Origin: Dichelobacter nodosus
Lineage (GTDB): Bacteria; Pseudomonadota; Gammaproteobacteria; Beggiatoales; Beggiatoaceae
Assembly (NCBI GenBank): GCA_020720085.1
Contig: DYPE01000002.1
Location: 13,483 to 64,336 of the forward strand
Reading direction: 5' to 3'
DNA length: 50,854 bases
Below, piece after piece: positions 44,451-50,854 of this stretch. The position numbers and the translations under genes were made by a program. The notes under the pieces are model-generated. The model was not told where the DNA came from, did no database searches, and saw nothing but the letters and a program-made list of their open reading frames with translations. Numbering within the stretch: the stretch's first letter is position 1; the number at the start of each line of letters is the position of its first letter.

Positions 44451-44841
44451 AACCCCCATGTCAAAGGAAAAAGAAAACCCCATGGCTGAAACATTCATTT
44501 TACCGAGATACGGCTAAAACGCCATGTCCCAAACCATGAACACAGTATACTGACTTCTGTGTTACATTGAAATCGACAAAAATTAAATTACTGTTGCATT
44601 GAATGCAACATGAATGCAACATAGCTCTTCAAAAATAGCCCGTTACTCGCTTTGTAACGCTGGGAAACTTTTGGTTTTTCCGAAATAAATTTTCGCATAA
44701 ACAAGACAAATCAGAATGTTGCAATCGACATCCATCCATTTGTGAACTATCCGAGCTAGCCCCGTCTCCAACCTCTGCACCAATGGAATTAGGCGGGAAC
44801 CCACGCCATTCGATAGAAAATTGCGATATTAGCTCTGGCCA
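44451..44841. other. Non-coding convergent region with an operator-like palindrome
   Basis: No gene seen. TGTTGCATT-G-AATGCAACA at 44592-44610 is a perfect 9-bp inverted repeat about one base. A third half-site AATGCAACA follows at 44613-44621, and a further TGTTGCA occurs near 44718. This looks like a binding site for a dimeric protein. The region lies between two convergent genes, where an operator would not be expected. A small RNA or an unrecognised short gene would explain it, but I see neither. Confidence 0.4.
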
Positions 44842-45651
44842 TTATTCTAAGTGGTAGTGGATTTCTAAACTAAACTCCCACTGGGTTTTTACCCATTCAG
44901 GCGGAAATGGCAATGCGCCGGAAATGGCTTGGATGGTTTGCAAGGCGCTGTCATCCAGCCATTCATGGCCCGTGCCATGCACTACGCGCGCATCTACTAC
45001 CGTGCCGTCGGCTAGCAGGGTGAATGCGACTTCCACCGTGCCTTCCAGTCCCATGCGTCTGGCGCGCATGGGATATTTTTTATGCTCAGCAATCAGTTGC
45101 GTTAAACGATTGCGGTACGCTTTCTCCGCCGCGTCATCGGGCATGGCGGGGGCAGCAGGCAGAATGGGCAGCTCGGCGGGTTGCGCAGGCATGGCCACTG
45201 GCGCATCGGTTTGCATTACTGGTGGCTCGGAACGCTGGCGTGGTGGCGCTGTTTGGGCATCGGGATTGACTACGTCGGTGTTCCCGACTACGTCGGTGTT
45301 CCTGGTCGTTGGTTTGGGTTTGGGCTTGGGCTTGGGTGTGGAAGTTATTTTGGGCGCAGGCGTGGCTGGTTCTGGCATAATGGCTGGCATTGGCGCAGGT
45401 TCAGGGGTTGGCGCAGGTTCCGGCGGCGCAACGGGGGCGGGCGGCGCTGCAACTGCGACAGGTGGCAGGGGGGCAGGTTCCGCTTCAGGCGGTGCAACGG
45501 ACGCGGGCGGCGGTTGAAACATGGCCAGGTTTAGAGGAATCGTCAACGGTGCGCTGGGTGGCGGTGGCGAATGCCAGAAATGTTGCGCCAGCCCCAGCAG
45601 CCCGATGTGAAATACAACTGAAAATCCCCACCCCAGGCTGAAATGTTTCAC
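44842..45651 (-). CDS. tonB: TonB energy transducer
   Basis: A 269-residue protein spanning the periplasm. An N-terminal membrane anchor (FSVVFHIGLLGLAQHFW, with the His of the ExbBD-coupling motif) is followed by a long Pro/Ala and Lys-Pro (PKPKPKPKPT) extended spacer. The C-terminal TonB domain has YPMRARRMGLEGTVEVAF, ADGTVVDARVVHGTGHEWLD and a terminal strand. A short duplicated spacer (NTDVVG/NTDVVN) is noted separately. It overlaps exbD by ATGA and is the last gene of the operon. It should drive the receptor at 13719 and others. Confidence 0.92.
   Translation of the reverse strand: MKHFSLGWGFSVVFHIGLLGLAQHFWHSPPPPSAPLTIPLNLAMFQPPPASVAPPEAEPAPLPPVAVAAPPAPVAPPEPAPTPEPAPMPAIMPEPATPAPKITSTPKPKPKPKPTTRNTDVVGNTDVVNPDAQTAPPRQRSEPPVMQTDAPVAMPAQPAELPILPAAPAMPDDAAEKAYRNRLTQLIAEHKKYPMRARRMGLEGTVEVAFTLLADGTVVDARVVHGTGHEWLDDSALQTIQAISGALPFPPEWVKTQWEFSLEIHYHLE
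45268..45303. repeat. 18-bp direct repeat inside tonB spacer
   Basis: GACTACGTCGGTGTTCCC at 45268-45285 is followed directly by the same block with only the last base changed, at 45286-45303. On the minus strand it encodes a six-residue duplication in the Pro-rich spacer, so it preserves the frame and alters only spacer length. Confidence 0.8.
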
Positions 45652-46028
45652 GGCGTTTGCAGGGTTTGGATGGCCACTTGTTCAAAGTGCCGGGCTTTCA
45701 ACACATCCACCACCGCGATGAAATGCTCGAACGCTGCGGCTTTGTCAATGCGCAAGCGCACGGGCGTGGTATTGGCATGGCTATCCAACGCACGGCCCAG
45801 TTCAACTGCGGTCACGGCTTGCCCCTGCCAAAAAATGCGGTTCTCGGCAGTGATGGCAATTTCCAGCGGTGGCGCAGCTTCGGAGACCGCTTGGCTTTGT
45901 TGGGCTGCGGGCAATTCCACCGGAATCAGCCCTTGCGAAACAAACGTGGCCGTGGTTAGCACAATGGCCAGCAGCACCAACATGATGTCAATAAAAGGAA
46001 TCATGTTAATTTGATCAAAGCGCTTCAT
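45648..46028 (-). CDS. exbD: Biopolymer transport protein ExbD
   Basis: The ATG at 46028 overlaps exbB's stop (ATGA), and gives 126 residues starting MKRFDQINMIPFIDIMLVLL. The single membrane segment (~10-30) has D14 as the proton-channel Asp. The periplasmic domain includes IAITAENRIFWQGQAV and LRIDKAAAFEHFIAVVDVLK. A frame open from 46058 would start inside exbB. It forms the proton-driven motor with ExbB and passes energy to TonB. Confidence 0.92.
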   Translation of the reverse strand: MKRFDQINMIPFIDIMLVLLAIVLTTATFVSQGLIPVELPAAQQSQAVSEAAPPLEIAITAENRIFWQGQAVTAVELGRALDSHANTTPVRLRIDKAAAFEHFIAVVDVLKARHFEQVAIQTLQTP

Positions 46029-46459
46029 GTTTTTTTGCCATCCCGCATGGCTTGCCAACGGGCGGTAAGCACTTCCACCCGGCGCACTAGGCCGTTATAA
46101 AATAAAATGGCGGGAATGGCGACCAGCAGCCCGGCGGCAGTGGCTTTCAGCGCCATGGCCAGGCCAAGCATGATGCCGTGCACCTCGATTTTGCCGCCTT
46201 GCCCCATGGTGTGGAAGGTCACCAGAATGCCAAGCACCGTGCCCAGTAGCCCGACATAGGGCGCATTGGCAGCGATGCTGGAAATGGTGGACAGATTGCG
46301 CGTGAGATCGATTTTCAGCAGTTCAATGTGGTCAAATTGCGCCAACACCACACGGTTCAAATATAAATGGCGCTCCACCACCAGCGCCAGCATGAGCACG
46401 CTCATGAATCCCAATGCGCCCAGCATCAGGTAATCTAAATTAACCCGTAAAAATTCCAT
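46025..46459 (-). CDS. exbB: Biopolymer transport protein ExbB (short form)
   Basis: A 144-residue MotA/TolQ/ExbB family protein, with TM1 LMLGALGFMSVLMLALVV, the signature APYVGLLGTVLGILVTFHTM, and a third membrane segment near LKATAAGLLVAIPAILFY. It is shorter than E. coli ExbB (244 residues), lacking the long N-terminal and cytosolic parts; such short forms are known. AAGGA lies before the ATG. First gene of exbB-exbD-tonB, divergent from the DUF2333 gene with a 193-bp gap. Confidence 0.9.
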   Translation of the reverse strand: MEFLRVNLDYLMLGALGFMSVLMLALVVERHLYLNRVVLAQFDHIELLKIDLTRNLSTISSIAANAPYVGLLGTVLGILVTFHTMGQGGKIEVHGIMLGLAMALKATAAGLLVAIPAILFYNGLVRRVEVLTARWQAMRDGKKT

Positions 46460-46652
46460 ATTTTTTTCCTTATTTTCCTTGTGTTCTTCGTGGTTTCACG
46501 CAGTTGCCTGCATGATTTTTCCTTAAAACCAGCCGTGCTGTCAACGCTGCATGGGGCAATTCGGGGCGTTTTCGCCTGGCCTTCTGTATCCATCGGTCAT
46601 CTTGCAATACAATATAACCCATTATTTTTCCCTCACGCACAGGCAGAACACC

Positions 46653-47810
46653 ATGACCGATTCTAAGGACGCATTTCCGCCACTCCCGCCCCCCGTTGAC
46701 AGCGATCCCTACGCGCCGCTGCCGCCTAAACCCGGCAACCCTTGGCTAGAACGCCTGGCCAGCGCGCGCACTGGCGCGCAAACCTGGCTGGGCCAGCACG
46801 CTAGCGGTGCTGGCGGTTGGGGCACAAAACGGCTGTTGTTGGTGGTGGGCGGCATTTTTTTAGTATTTTACGCAGTGGCACTGTACTGGAGTTGCGAACC
46901 CGCCGCCTTTACCGTGATCAAGACCGCGCAAATACGCGCTGCCAAGCATGGCGTGCCTAGTGACGCCAAGTTGGTAACCGGTTATCTGACTACGGCCACA
47001 CTGGTGGAAGTGACAGAAACCTTGCTGCGCAAACCGGGCGGCTATGTATCTAACGACAAAACCCCGCCGGGCGCACTGATGGACAACATGGCCAGTTGGG
47101 AATGGGGTGTATTACAACAAACGCGCGATTTTGCGCTGTCGTTGCGCAATGACATGAGCCGTTCGCAAACGCAATCCACCGAAGACCGCGATTTAATGGA
47201 AGCGCAAACCTTATTTAATTTACCCAATGATTCGTGGATGTTGCCCGCAGCGGAAAGCAATTACCGCAAAGGCATACGCTATTTGGATAATTATTTGGCG
47301 CGCTTGGCAGACAATGACCAAGCGGATGCACAATTTTTTGCGCGTGCGGATAATTTGCGCGATTGGCTGAAATTGGTGGAAAAAAAGCTGGGCAGTTTGT
47401 CGCAACGCCTCAGCGCCAGCGTGCGCCAATACCGCGTCAATACCGACTTGGCGGGCGATGCGGAGGCAGCTAAGGCCAAGGAAGGCACAGCGCAAATGGA
47501 AACCAAAACGCCGTGGCTGGAAATTGACAACGTTTTTTATGAAGCACGCGGCACGGCCTGGGCCTTGCTGCATTTGCTCAAAGCGGTGGAAGTCGATTTC
47601 GCGGGCGTGCTAGAGAAAAAAAATGCGCTGGTGAGCCTGCGCCAAATTATCCGCGAATTGGAGGCCACGCAAAAAACCGTATGGAGTCCGTTGATTTTGA
47701 ATGGCGCTGAATTTGGCTTATTCGCCAATCATTGTTTGGTCATGAGTTCTTACATTTCGCGCGCCAATGCCGCGATTATTGATTTGCGCAATTTGCTGGT
47801 GCAAGGGTAA
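46653..47810 (+). CDS. DUF2333 family inner-membrane protein
   Basis: The start at ATG 46653 is supported by AGGCAG upstream; a frame open from 46551 lacks support. The 385 residues comprise a Pro-rich N-terminus (PPLPPPVDSDPYAPLPPKPG), one membrane segment (LLLVVGGIFLVFYAVALYW, ~63-81), and a large periplasmic alpha-helical domain. The latter has GGYVSNDKTPPGALMDNM and WEWGVLQQTRDFALSLRNDM, which mark this gammaproteobacterial family. Its function is unknown. It is 9 bp upstream of the scpB-containing gene. Confidence 0.85.
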   Translation: MTDSKDAFPPLPPPVDSDPYAPLPPKPGNPWLERLASARTGAQTWLGQHASGAGGWGTKRLLLVVGGIFLVFYAVALYWSCEPAAFTVIKTAQIRAAKHGVPSDAKLVTGYLTTATLVEVTETLLRKPGGYVSNDKTPPGALMDNMASWEWGVLQQTRDFALSLRNDMSRSQTQSTEDRDLMEAQTLFNLPNDSWMLPAAESNYRKGIRYLDNYLARLADNDQADAQFFARADNLRDWLKLVEKKLGSLSQRLSASVRQYRVNTDLAGDAEAAKAKEGTAQMETKTPWLEIDNVFYEARGTAWALLHLLKAVEVDFAGVLEKKNALVSLRQIIRELEATQKTVWSPLILNGAEFGLFANHCLVMSSYISRANAAIIDLRNLLVQG

Positions 47811-47819
47811 TGCGCGGGC

Positions 47820-49550
47820 ATGGAAGATAGTGCGGCCTTAAAATCCGTGGTGCAAGGCGCCTTGTTGGCGGCAGGGCGCGCGTTGACGGTGGATGAACTG
47901 GCTGAGTTGTTTTTACCACAAGAAGCGCGCGGCACGGAAGAATTGGGGCCATACCGCGAACTGCGCGAGGCCGTGCGCAAGCAAGTGCGCGCCGCATTGG
48001 CAGAATTGCGCGCGTCCTCTAGCCTGGACGCGGTGGAAGTGGTGGAAGTGGCCAGCGGCTTTCGTTATCAAATCAAACCGCCGATTGCCGAAAAAGTCAG
48101 CTATTTGTGGGATGCCCACCCGCAACGCCTAACACGCGCCATGCTGGAAACGTTGGCGCTCATTACCTACCGTCAACCCATCACGCGCGGTGAAATCGAA
48201 AATATTCGTGGCGTGAGCGTCAGCAGTCAGATTATTAAATCGTTTTTAGAATACGGCTGGATTCGCGTGGTGGGCCATAAAAATTCGCCAGGACGGCCCC
48301 AGTTGTTCGGCACCACCAAGGAATTTTTGGATATTTTTAGCCTCAAAAGTTTGGACGAACTGCCGCCCCTGGCAGAATTGCGCGATGTCGCGCAACTGCA
48401 AGCCCAGGGCTTGTTGGACTTGCCGCCCACCGAGGCGAGCACGCCGGAGCATGAACTGCCCCCGCCTTTTGCCATTGCAACACAAGGAGATAATTCTACA
48501 ATGACTGCCGTGCGTTTACCCGCCGAATGGGAGCCGCAGCACGCAATATTGCTCACTTGGCCCCATGCCCACACCGATTGGGCCGAACAATTGACTGCCA
48601 CCGAACAAGTGTACCTGGAGATTGCGCGCCAGGTGTGCCTGCGCCAAGATTTGGTGGTTGCCTGCCACGATGCTGCGGTGCTGGCGCAGGTGCGCACCCG
48701 CTTGGCAGAAGCGGGGATTGATTCGGCGCGTTACCGCCTGGCGATTGCGCCGTGCAACGACACTTGGGCGCGTGATCATGGCCCGATTACGGTGTTTATC
48801 CAAGAAAATGGCGCAAACCGCGCCGAGTTGCTGGATTTTCGCTTTAACGCCTGGGGCAACAAATATGCTGCAAATTTGGACGATCAAATCACCTGCACGC
48901 TGCATGAAGCGGGCGCGTTTCCTGGCCTAACGCGGCGTGCGCTGGATTTTGTGCTGGAAGGCGGCGGCATTGACAGTGATGGCCAAGGCACAGTGCTGAC
49001 CACCACCTCCTGTCTGCTCGCACCCACGCGCAACCCCGGGCTGGATCGCCCGCACATTGAGCAAAAACTGCATGAATTTCTCGGTGCGCAACGGGTATTG
49101 TGGCTGACCAACGGCCAGTTGCAAGGCGATGACACGGACGGCCATATCGACACGCTGGCGCGGTTCGCGGATGCGCAAACCATTGTTTATCAAGCTTGTG
49201 ATGACGAACAAGATGATTTATACGCTGTACTGCACGCCATGCGTGATGAACTGCACACCCTGCGCACCGCGCAAGGTGAACCTTACCGCTTGCTCGCCCT
49301 CCCCTGGCCGCGCGCCCAAACCAATTCACGCGGCGAACGGCTGCCTGCAACGTATGCTAATTTTTTGATTATCAATGGTGCTGTGCTCATGCCTAGCTAT
49401 GGCGATCCAGCAGATGGCGCGGCAGCCGCCGTATTGCAACAGGCTTTCCCTGAGCGCGAAATCGTCCCAATTGACTGCCAAGCGCTGATTCAACAATTTG
49501 GCAGTTTACATTGCGTGACCATGCAAATTCCCGCACTCCCCATTCCATGA
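47820..49550 (+). CDS. In-frame fusion: ScpB (N-terminal) and agmatine deiminase (C-terminal)
   Basis: One open frame of 576 codons. Residues 1-~200 are ScpB, the kleisin-partner of the SMC-ScpAB condensin complex, with two winged-helix domains: ALLAAGRALTVDELAELF, then TLALITYRQPITRGEIENIR, GWIRVVGHKNSPGRPQLFGT and FSLKSLDELPPLAELRD. A Pro-rich linker (~205-227) leads to an agmatine deiminase domain of usual full length (~349 residues). Its motifs WARDHGPI, EGGGIDSDG, DDTDGHIDT and the C-terminal catalytic Cys C565 in SLHCVTMQ appear intact. It converts agmatine to N-carbamoylputrescine. A strong AAGGAG and ATG lie inside, so the second enzyme may also be made alone. No scpA is near. Confidence 0.85.
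   Translation: MEDSAALKSVVQGALLAAGRALTVDELAELFLPQEARGTEELGPYRELREAVRKQVRAALAELRASSSLDAVEVVEVASGFRYQIKPPIAEKVSYLWDAHPQRLTRAMLETLALITYRQPITRGEIENIRGVSVSSQIIKSFLEYGWIRVVGHKNSPGRPQLFGTTKEFLDIFSLKSLDELPPLAELRDVAQLQAQGLLDLPPTEASTPEHELPPPFAIATQGDNSTMTAVRLPAEWEPQHAILLTWPHAHTDWAEQLTATEQVYLEIARQVCLRQDLVVACHDAAVLAQVRTRLAEAGIDSARYRLAIAPCNDTWARDHGPITVFIQENGANRAELLDFRFNAWGNKYAANLDDQITCTLHEAGAFPGLTRRALDFVLEGGGIDSDGQGTVLTTTSCLLAPTRNPGLDRPHIEQKLHEFLGAQRVLWLTNGQLQGDDTDGHIDTLARFADAQTIVYQACDDEQDDLYAVLHAMRDELHTLRTAQGEPYRLLALPWPRAQTNSRGERLPATYANFLIINGAVLMPSYGDPADGAAAAVLQQAFPEREIVPIDCQALIQQFGSLHCVTMQIPALPIP
48484..48503 (+). promoter_or_regulatory. Internal Shine-Dalgarno site and ATG for the deiminase part
   Basis: AAGGAG at 48484-48489 is followed 11 bp later by ATG at 48501, exactly where the agmatine deiminase domain begins (MTAVRLPAEWEPQ). 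An out-of-frame TAA (48490-48492) lies directly after the site, where a separate scpB might once have ended. This is the sequence expected of two tandem genes rather than of a designed linker. Confidence 0.7.
48501..49550 (+). CDS. Agmatine deiminase, possible separate product by internal initiation
   Basis: Alternative product of the fused frame, 349 residues, the usual length for the agmatine deiminase family. Internal initiation at ATG 48501 would use the AAGGAG site. The polyamine route then runs agmatine to N-carbamoylputrescine to putrescine; the amidase for the second step (AguB-type) is not in the window. The stop overlaps the ispD start by ATGA. Confidence 0.55.
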   Translation: MTAVRLPAEWEPQHAILLTWPHAHTDWAEQLTATEQVYLEIARQVCLRQDLVVACHDAAVLAQVRTRLAEAGIDSARYRLAIAPCNDTWARDHGPITVFIQENGANRAELLDFRFNAWGNKYAANLDDQITCTLHEAGAFPGLTRRALDFVLEGGGIDSDGQGTVLTTTSCLLAPTRNPGLDRPHIEQKLHEFLGAQRVLWLTNGQLQGDDTDGHIDTLARFADAQTIVYQACDDEQDDLYAVLHAMRDELHTLRTAQGEPYRLLALPWPRAQTNSRGERLPATYANFLIINGAVLMPSYGDPADGAAAAVLQQAFPEREIVPIDCQALIQQFGSLHCVTMQIPALPIP

Positions 49551-50299
49551 CCACCCCAATGGATGACAGCAACTTAGAATATTGGGCAGTATTGCCAGCC
49601 GCTGGCGCGGGCCTACGCATGGGCGCGGATCGGCCCAAGCAGTATTTGCCACTGCTGGGCAAAACTGTGCTGGAACACACCTTAGCGCGCATCCAATCCG
49701 TGCCCGGCCTGACAGGTACCGTGGTGTGCCTGTCCGCGCACGACCCCTACTGGCCCGCGATCCAGCCGCAACCCAACGTGTTGCGCGCAGCGGGCGGCGC
49801 GCAACGCAGCGATTCGGTGCGCAACGGACTGCGTACCTTGCTCGATCACGGCGTGCCTGCACAAGCCTGGGTGCTCGTTCATGACGCCGCCCGCCCGTGC
49901 GTGTGGGTGGCAGACATCCAGCGCTTAATGGCGCAACTGGCGCGCCACCCCGTGGGCGGGCTGCTCGCCACGCCTGTGCGTGACACGCTAAAAAAATCCG
50001 ACGCAGAACAACAAACCACCGCCACGGTGAACCGCACTGGCTTGTGGCACGCGCTCACCCCGCAAATGTTCCGCTTGGGCATTTTGCTGAACGCATTAGA
50101 ACAGGCTGCCGTTCATGCCGTGGCAATCACCGATGATGCGCAAGCCATGGAGTTGCAAGGACATGCGCCCATTTTGGTGGAAGGCCGTGCGGATAATCTC
50201 AAAATCACCCACCCGCGTGACTTGCGCCTGGCGGAAATTTACCTGCGCGCCCAGGCCGAAGAATGGGAATTTCAACCGCGCAAAAATGCCCCGCAATAA
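49547..50299 (+). CDS. ispD: 2-C-methyl-D-erythritol 4-phosphate cytidylyltransferase
   Basis: MEP-pathway enzyme that joins CTP and MEP during isoprenoid synthesis. ATG at 49547 overlaps the deiminase stop; it gives 250 residues. Motifs are PAAGAGLRMGADRPKQY (CTP-binding loop with the essential Arg/Lys), VLVHDAARPCV, PVRDTLKK, ALTPQMF, ITDDAQAME and NLKITHPRDL. It is a single-domain IspD with no IspF part. The gene follows the fusion gene in the same operon. Confidence 0.94.
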   Translation: MTTPMDDSNLEYWAVLPAAGAGLRMGADRPKQYLPLLGKTVLEHTLARIQSVPGLTGTVVCLSAHDPYWPAIQPQPNVLRAAGGAQRSDSVRNGLRTLLDHGVPAQAWVLVHDAARPCVWVADIQRLMAQLARHPVGGLLATPVRDTLKKSDAEQQTTATVNRTGLWHALTPQMFRLGILLNALEQAAVHAVAITDDAQAMELQGHAPILVEGRADNLKITHPRDLRLAEIYLRAQAEEWEFQPRKNAPQ

Positions 50300-50477
50300 A
50301 AAACACTTGCCAGGAAAAGAACTTTCCTTTACGCTACACCTGTACACGCACGCAACCGCTAAAAAGATAAGGTTGATTTGCTGTCATGGTTGGGGAAATG
50401 GACTGGCGTGGCGAAATGAACGTCCTCTGGCTGTTTCCCATTAGATTTTGTATTTATTATGTAAGGTAATTTGTTGT

Positions 50478-50681
50478 ATGAAAATCGGTACGGTTAAGTG
50501 GTTCAATGAGACGAAAGGCTTTGGCTTTATTACCCCAGTTGATGGAAGTAAGGACGTATTTGTTCATTTCTCGACCATCAAGCAAGATGGCTTCAGAACT
50601 CTGAAGGAAGGACAAAAAGTAAAATATGAAGAAAAAGCCAGTCCCAAGGGACCGCAAACCACCCTTTGCGAACCCTGTTAA
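50478..50681 (+). CDS. Cold-shock domain protein (CspA family)
   Basis: A 67-residue OB-fold protein starting [20 protein letters not shown], with RNP1 KGFGFI and RNP2 VFVHFS. It binds single-stranded RNA/DNA. AAGG lies 12 bp before the ATG. The last residues read [11 protein letters not shown] rather than the usual KGPQAANV type, an odd Cys-containing end. About 178 bp of leader lies between ispD and this gene, as expected for a csp 5' UTR; a hairpin follows the stop. Confidence 0.9.
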   Translation: MKIGTVKWFNETKGFGFITPVDGSKDVFVHFSTIKQDGFRTLKEGQKVKYEEKASPKGPQTTLCEPC

Positions 50682-50702
50682 TTTGATTTAGCCCACCTTT
50701 TT

Positions 50703-50737
50703 CGGCCTCGCCCCCAATTTTGGGCCTGGCGAGGCCG
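50703..50737 (+). terminator. Hairpin downstream of the cold-shock gene
   Basis: CGGCCTCGCC (50703-50712) pairs perfectly with GGCGAGGCCG (50728-50737), with CCCAA/TTGGG-like pairing inside the loop. It starts 21 bp after the stop codon. A T-run precedes rather than follows the stem, so terminator status is uncertain. The rest of the window (50738-50854) shows nothing that I can support. Confidence 0.5.
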
Positions 50738-50854
50738 GATTCTGTAATCCCCCGTTTTATCCCATATCAAACGCTTTTTTCAGCTACTGAAAAGACGCAA
50801 ACCAACGCTTGCGCCCAATTTTAATCAATAGAACAAAAGCTTGCCATCACGACC

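Noticed and set aside
50703-50737. Considered as a REP/CRISPR-type repeat unit
   Set aside because: Only one copy is visible in the window; better described as a hairpin after the cold-shock gene.

Overview
The window looks like chromosomal DNA from a motile, surface-active gammaproteobacterium. The evidence is a pilMNOPQ operon in the gammaproteobacterial order, a Pil/Chp-type chemosensory operon, an exbB-exbD-tonB operon, and bioF, ispD, a DUF2333 gene and a stand-alone mnmD. A filamentous or gliding sulfur bacterium (Thiotrichales-like) would fit the giant adhesin-like proteins, the long acidic CheA-type protein and the hydrogenase, but that placement is inference. No rRNA, tRNA, CRISPR array, transposase or prophage was recognised.

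Layout. Positions 1-7461 (all minus) form a chemosensory operon read right to left: an NMT1-type substrate-binding lipoprotein, a CheW/PilI protein, a PilJ-like chemoreceptor, and the first 1027 residues of a very long acidic ChpA/CheA-like protein that runs off the left edge. That last gene contains exact 171-bp tandem repeats. Positions 7857-11062 (plus) hold a small coiled-coil protein, bioF and a GspC-like/GspL-like pair. Positions 11070-17023 (minus) hold a YkgJ-type cysteine-cluster protein, a hybrid histidine kinase, a TonB-dependent receptor and a YihY membrane protein. Positions 17162-20162 (plus) hold an unknown protein, a secreted subtilase and a membrane-anchored nuclease. A minus-strand amidase follows, then a hydrogenase large subunit without its small subunit and a histone-deacetylase-fold enzyme.

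Positions 24136-36720 (minus) form the type IV pilus block pilM-N-O-P-Q. Directly behind it come a 1614-residue Ig-repeat lipoprotein and an FG-GAP repeat protein, in the place where many gammaproteobacteria carry aroK/aroB. Upstream of pilM lie a DUF815 ATPase, two overlapping family-2 glycosyltransferases and a ribbon-helix-helix-like protein. A 241-bp MITE-like inverted repeat then separates them from a CcoI/FixI-type copper ATPase and mnmD (plus).

Positions 44842-46459 (minus) encode exbB-exbD-tonB, which would energise receptors such as the one at 13719. The last block (plus) is DUF2333, an in-frame ScpB::agmatine-deiminase fusion with a Shine-Dalgarno site inside it, ispD, and a cold-shock protein. 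The strongest leads are this fusion, the pilQ-linked Ig/EF-hand lipoprotein, the orphan hydrogenase subunit, the repeat-bearing chemosensory protein with its linked substrate-binding protein, and the MITE-like palindrome.
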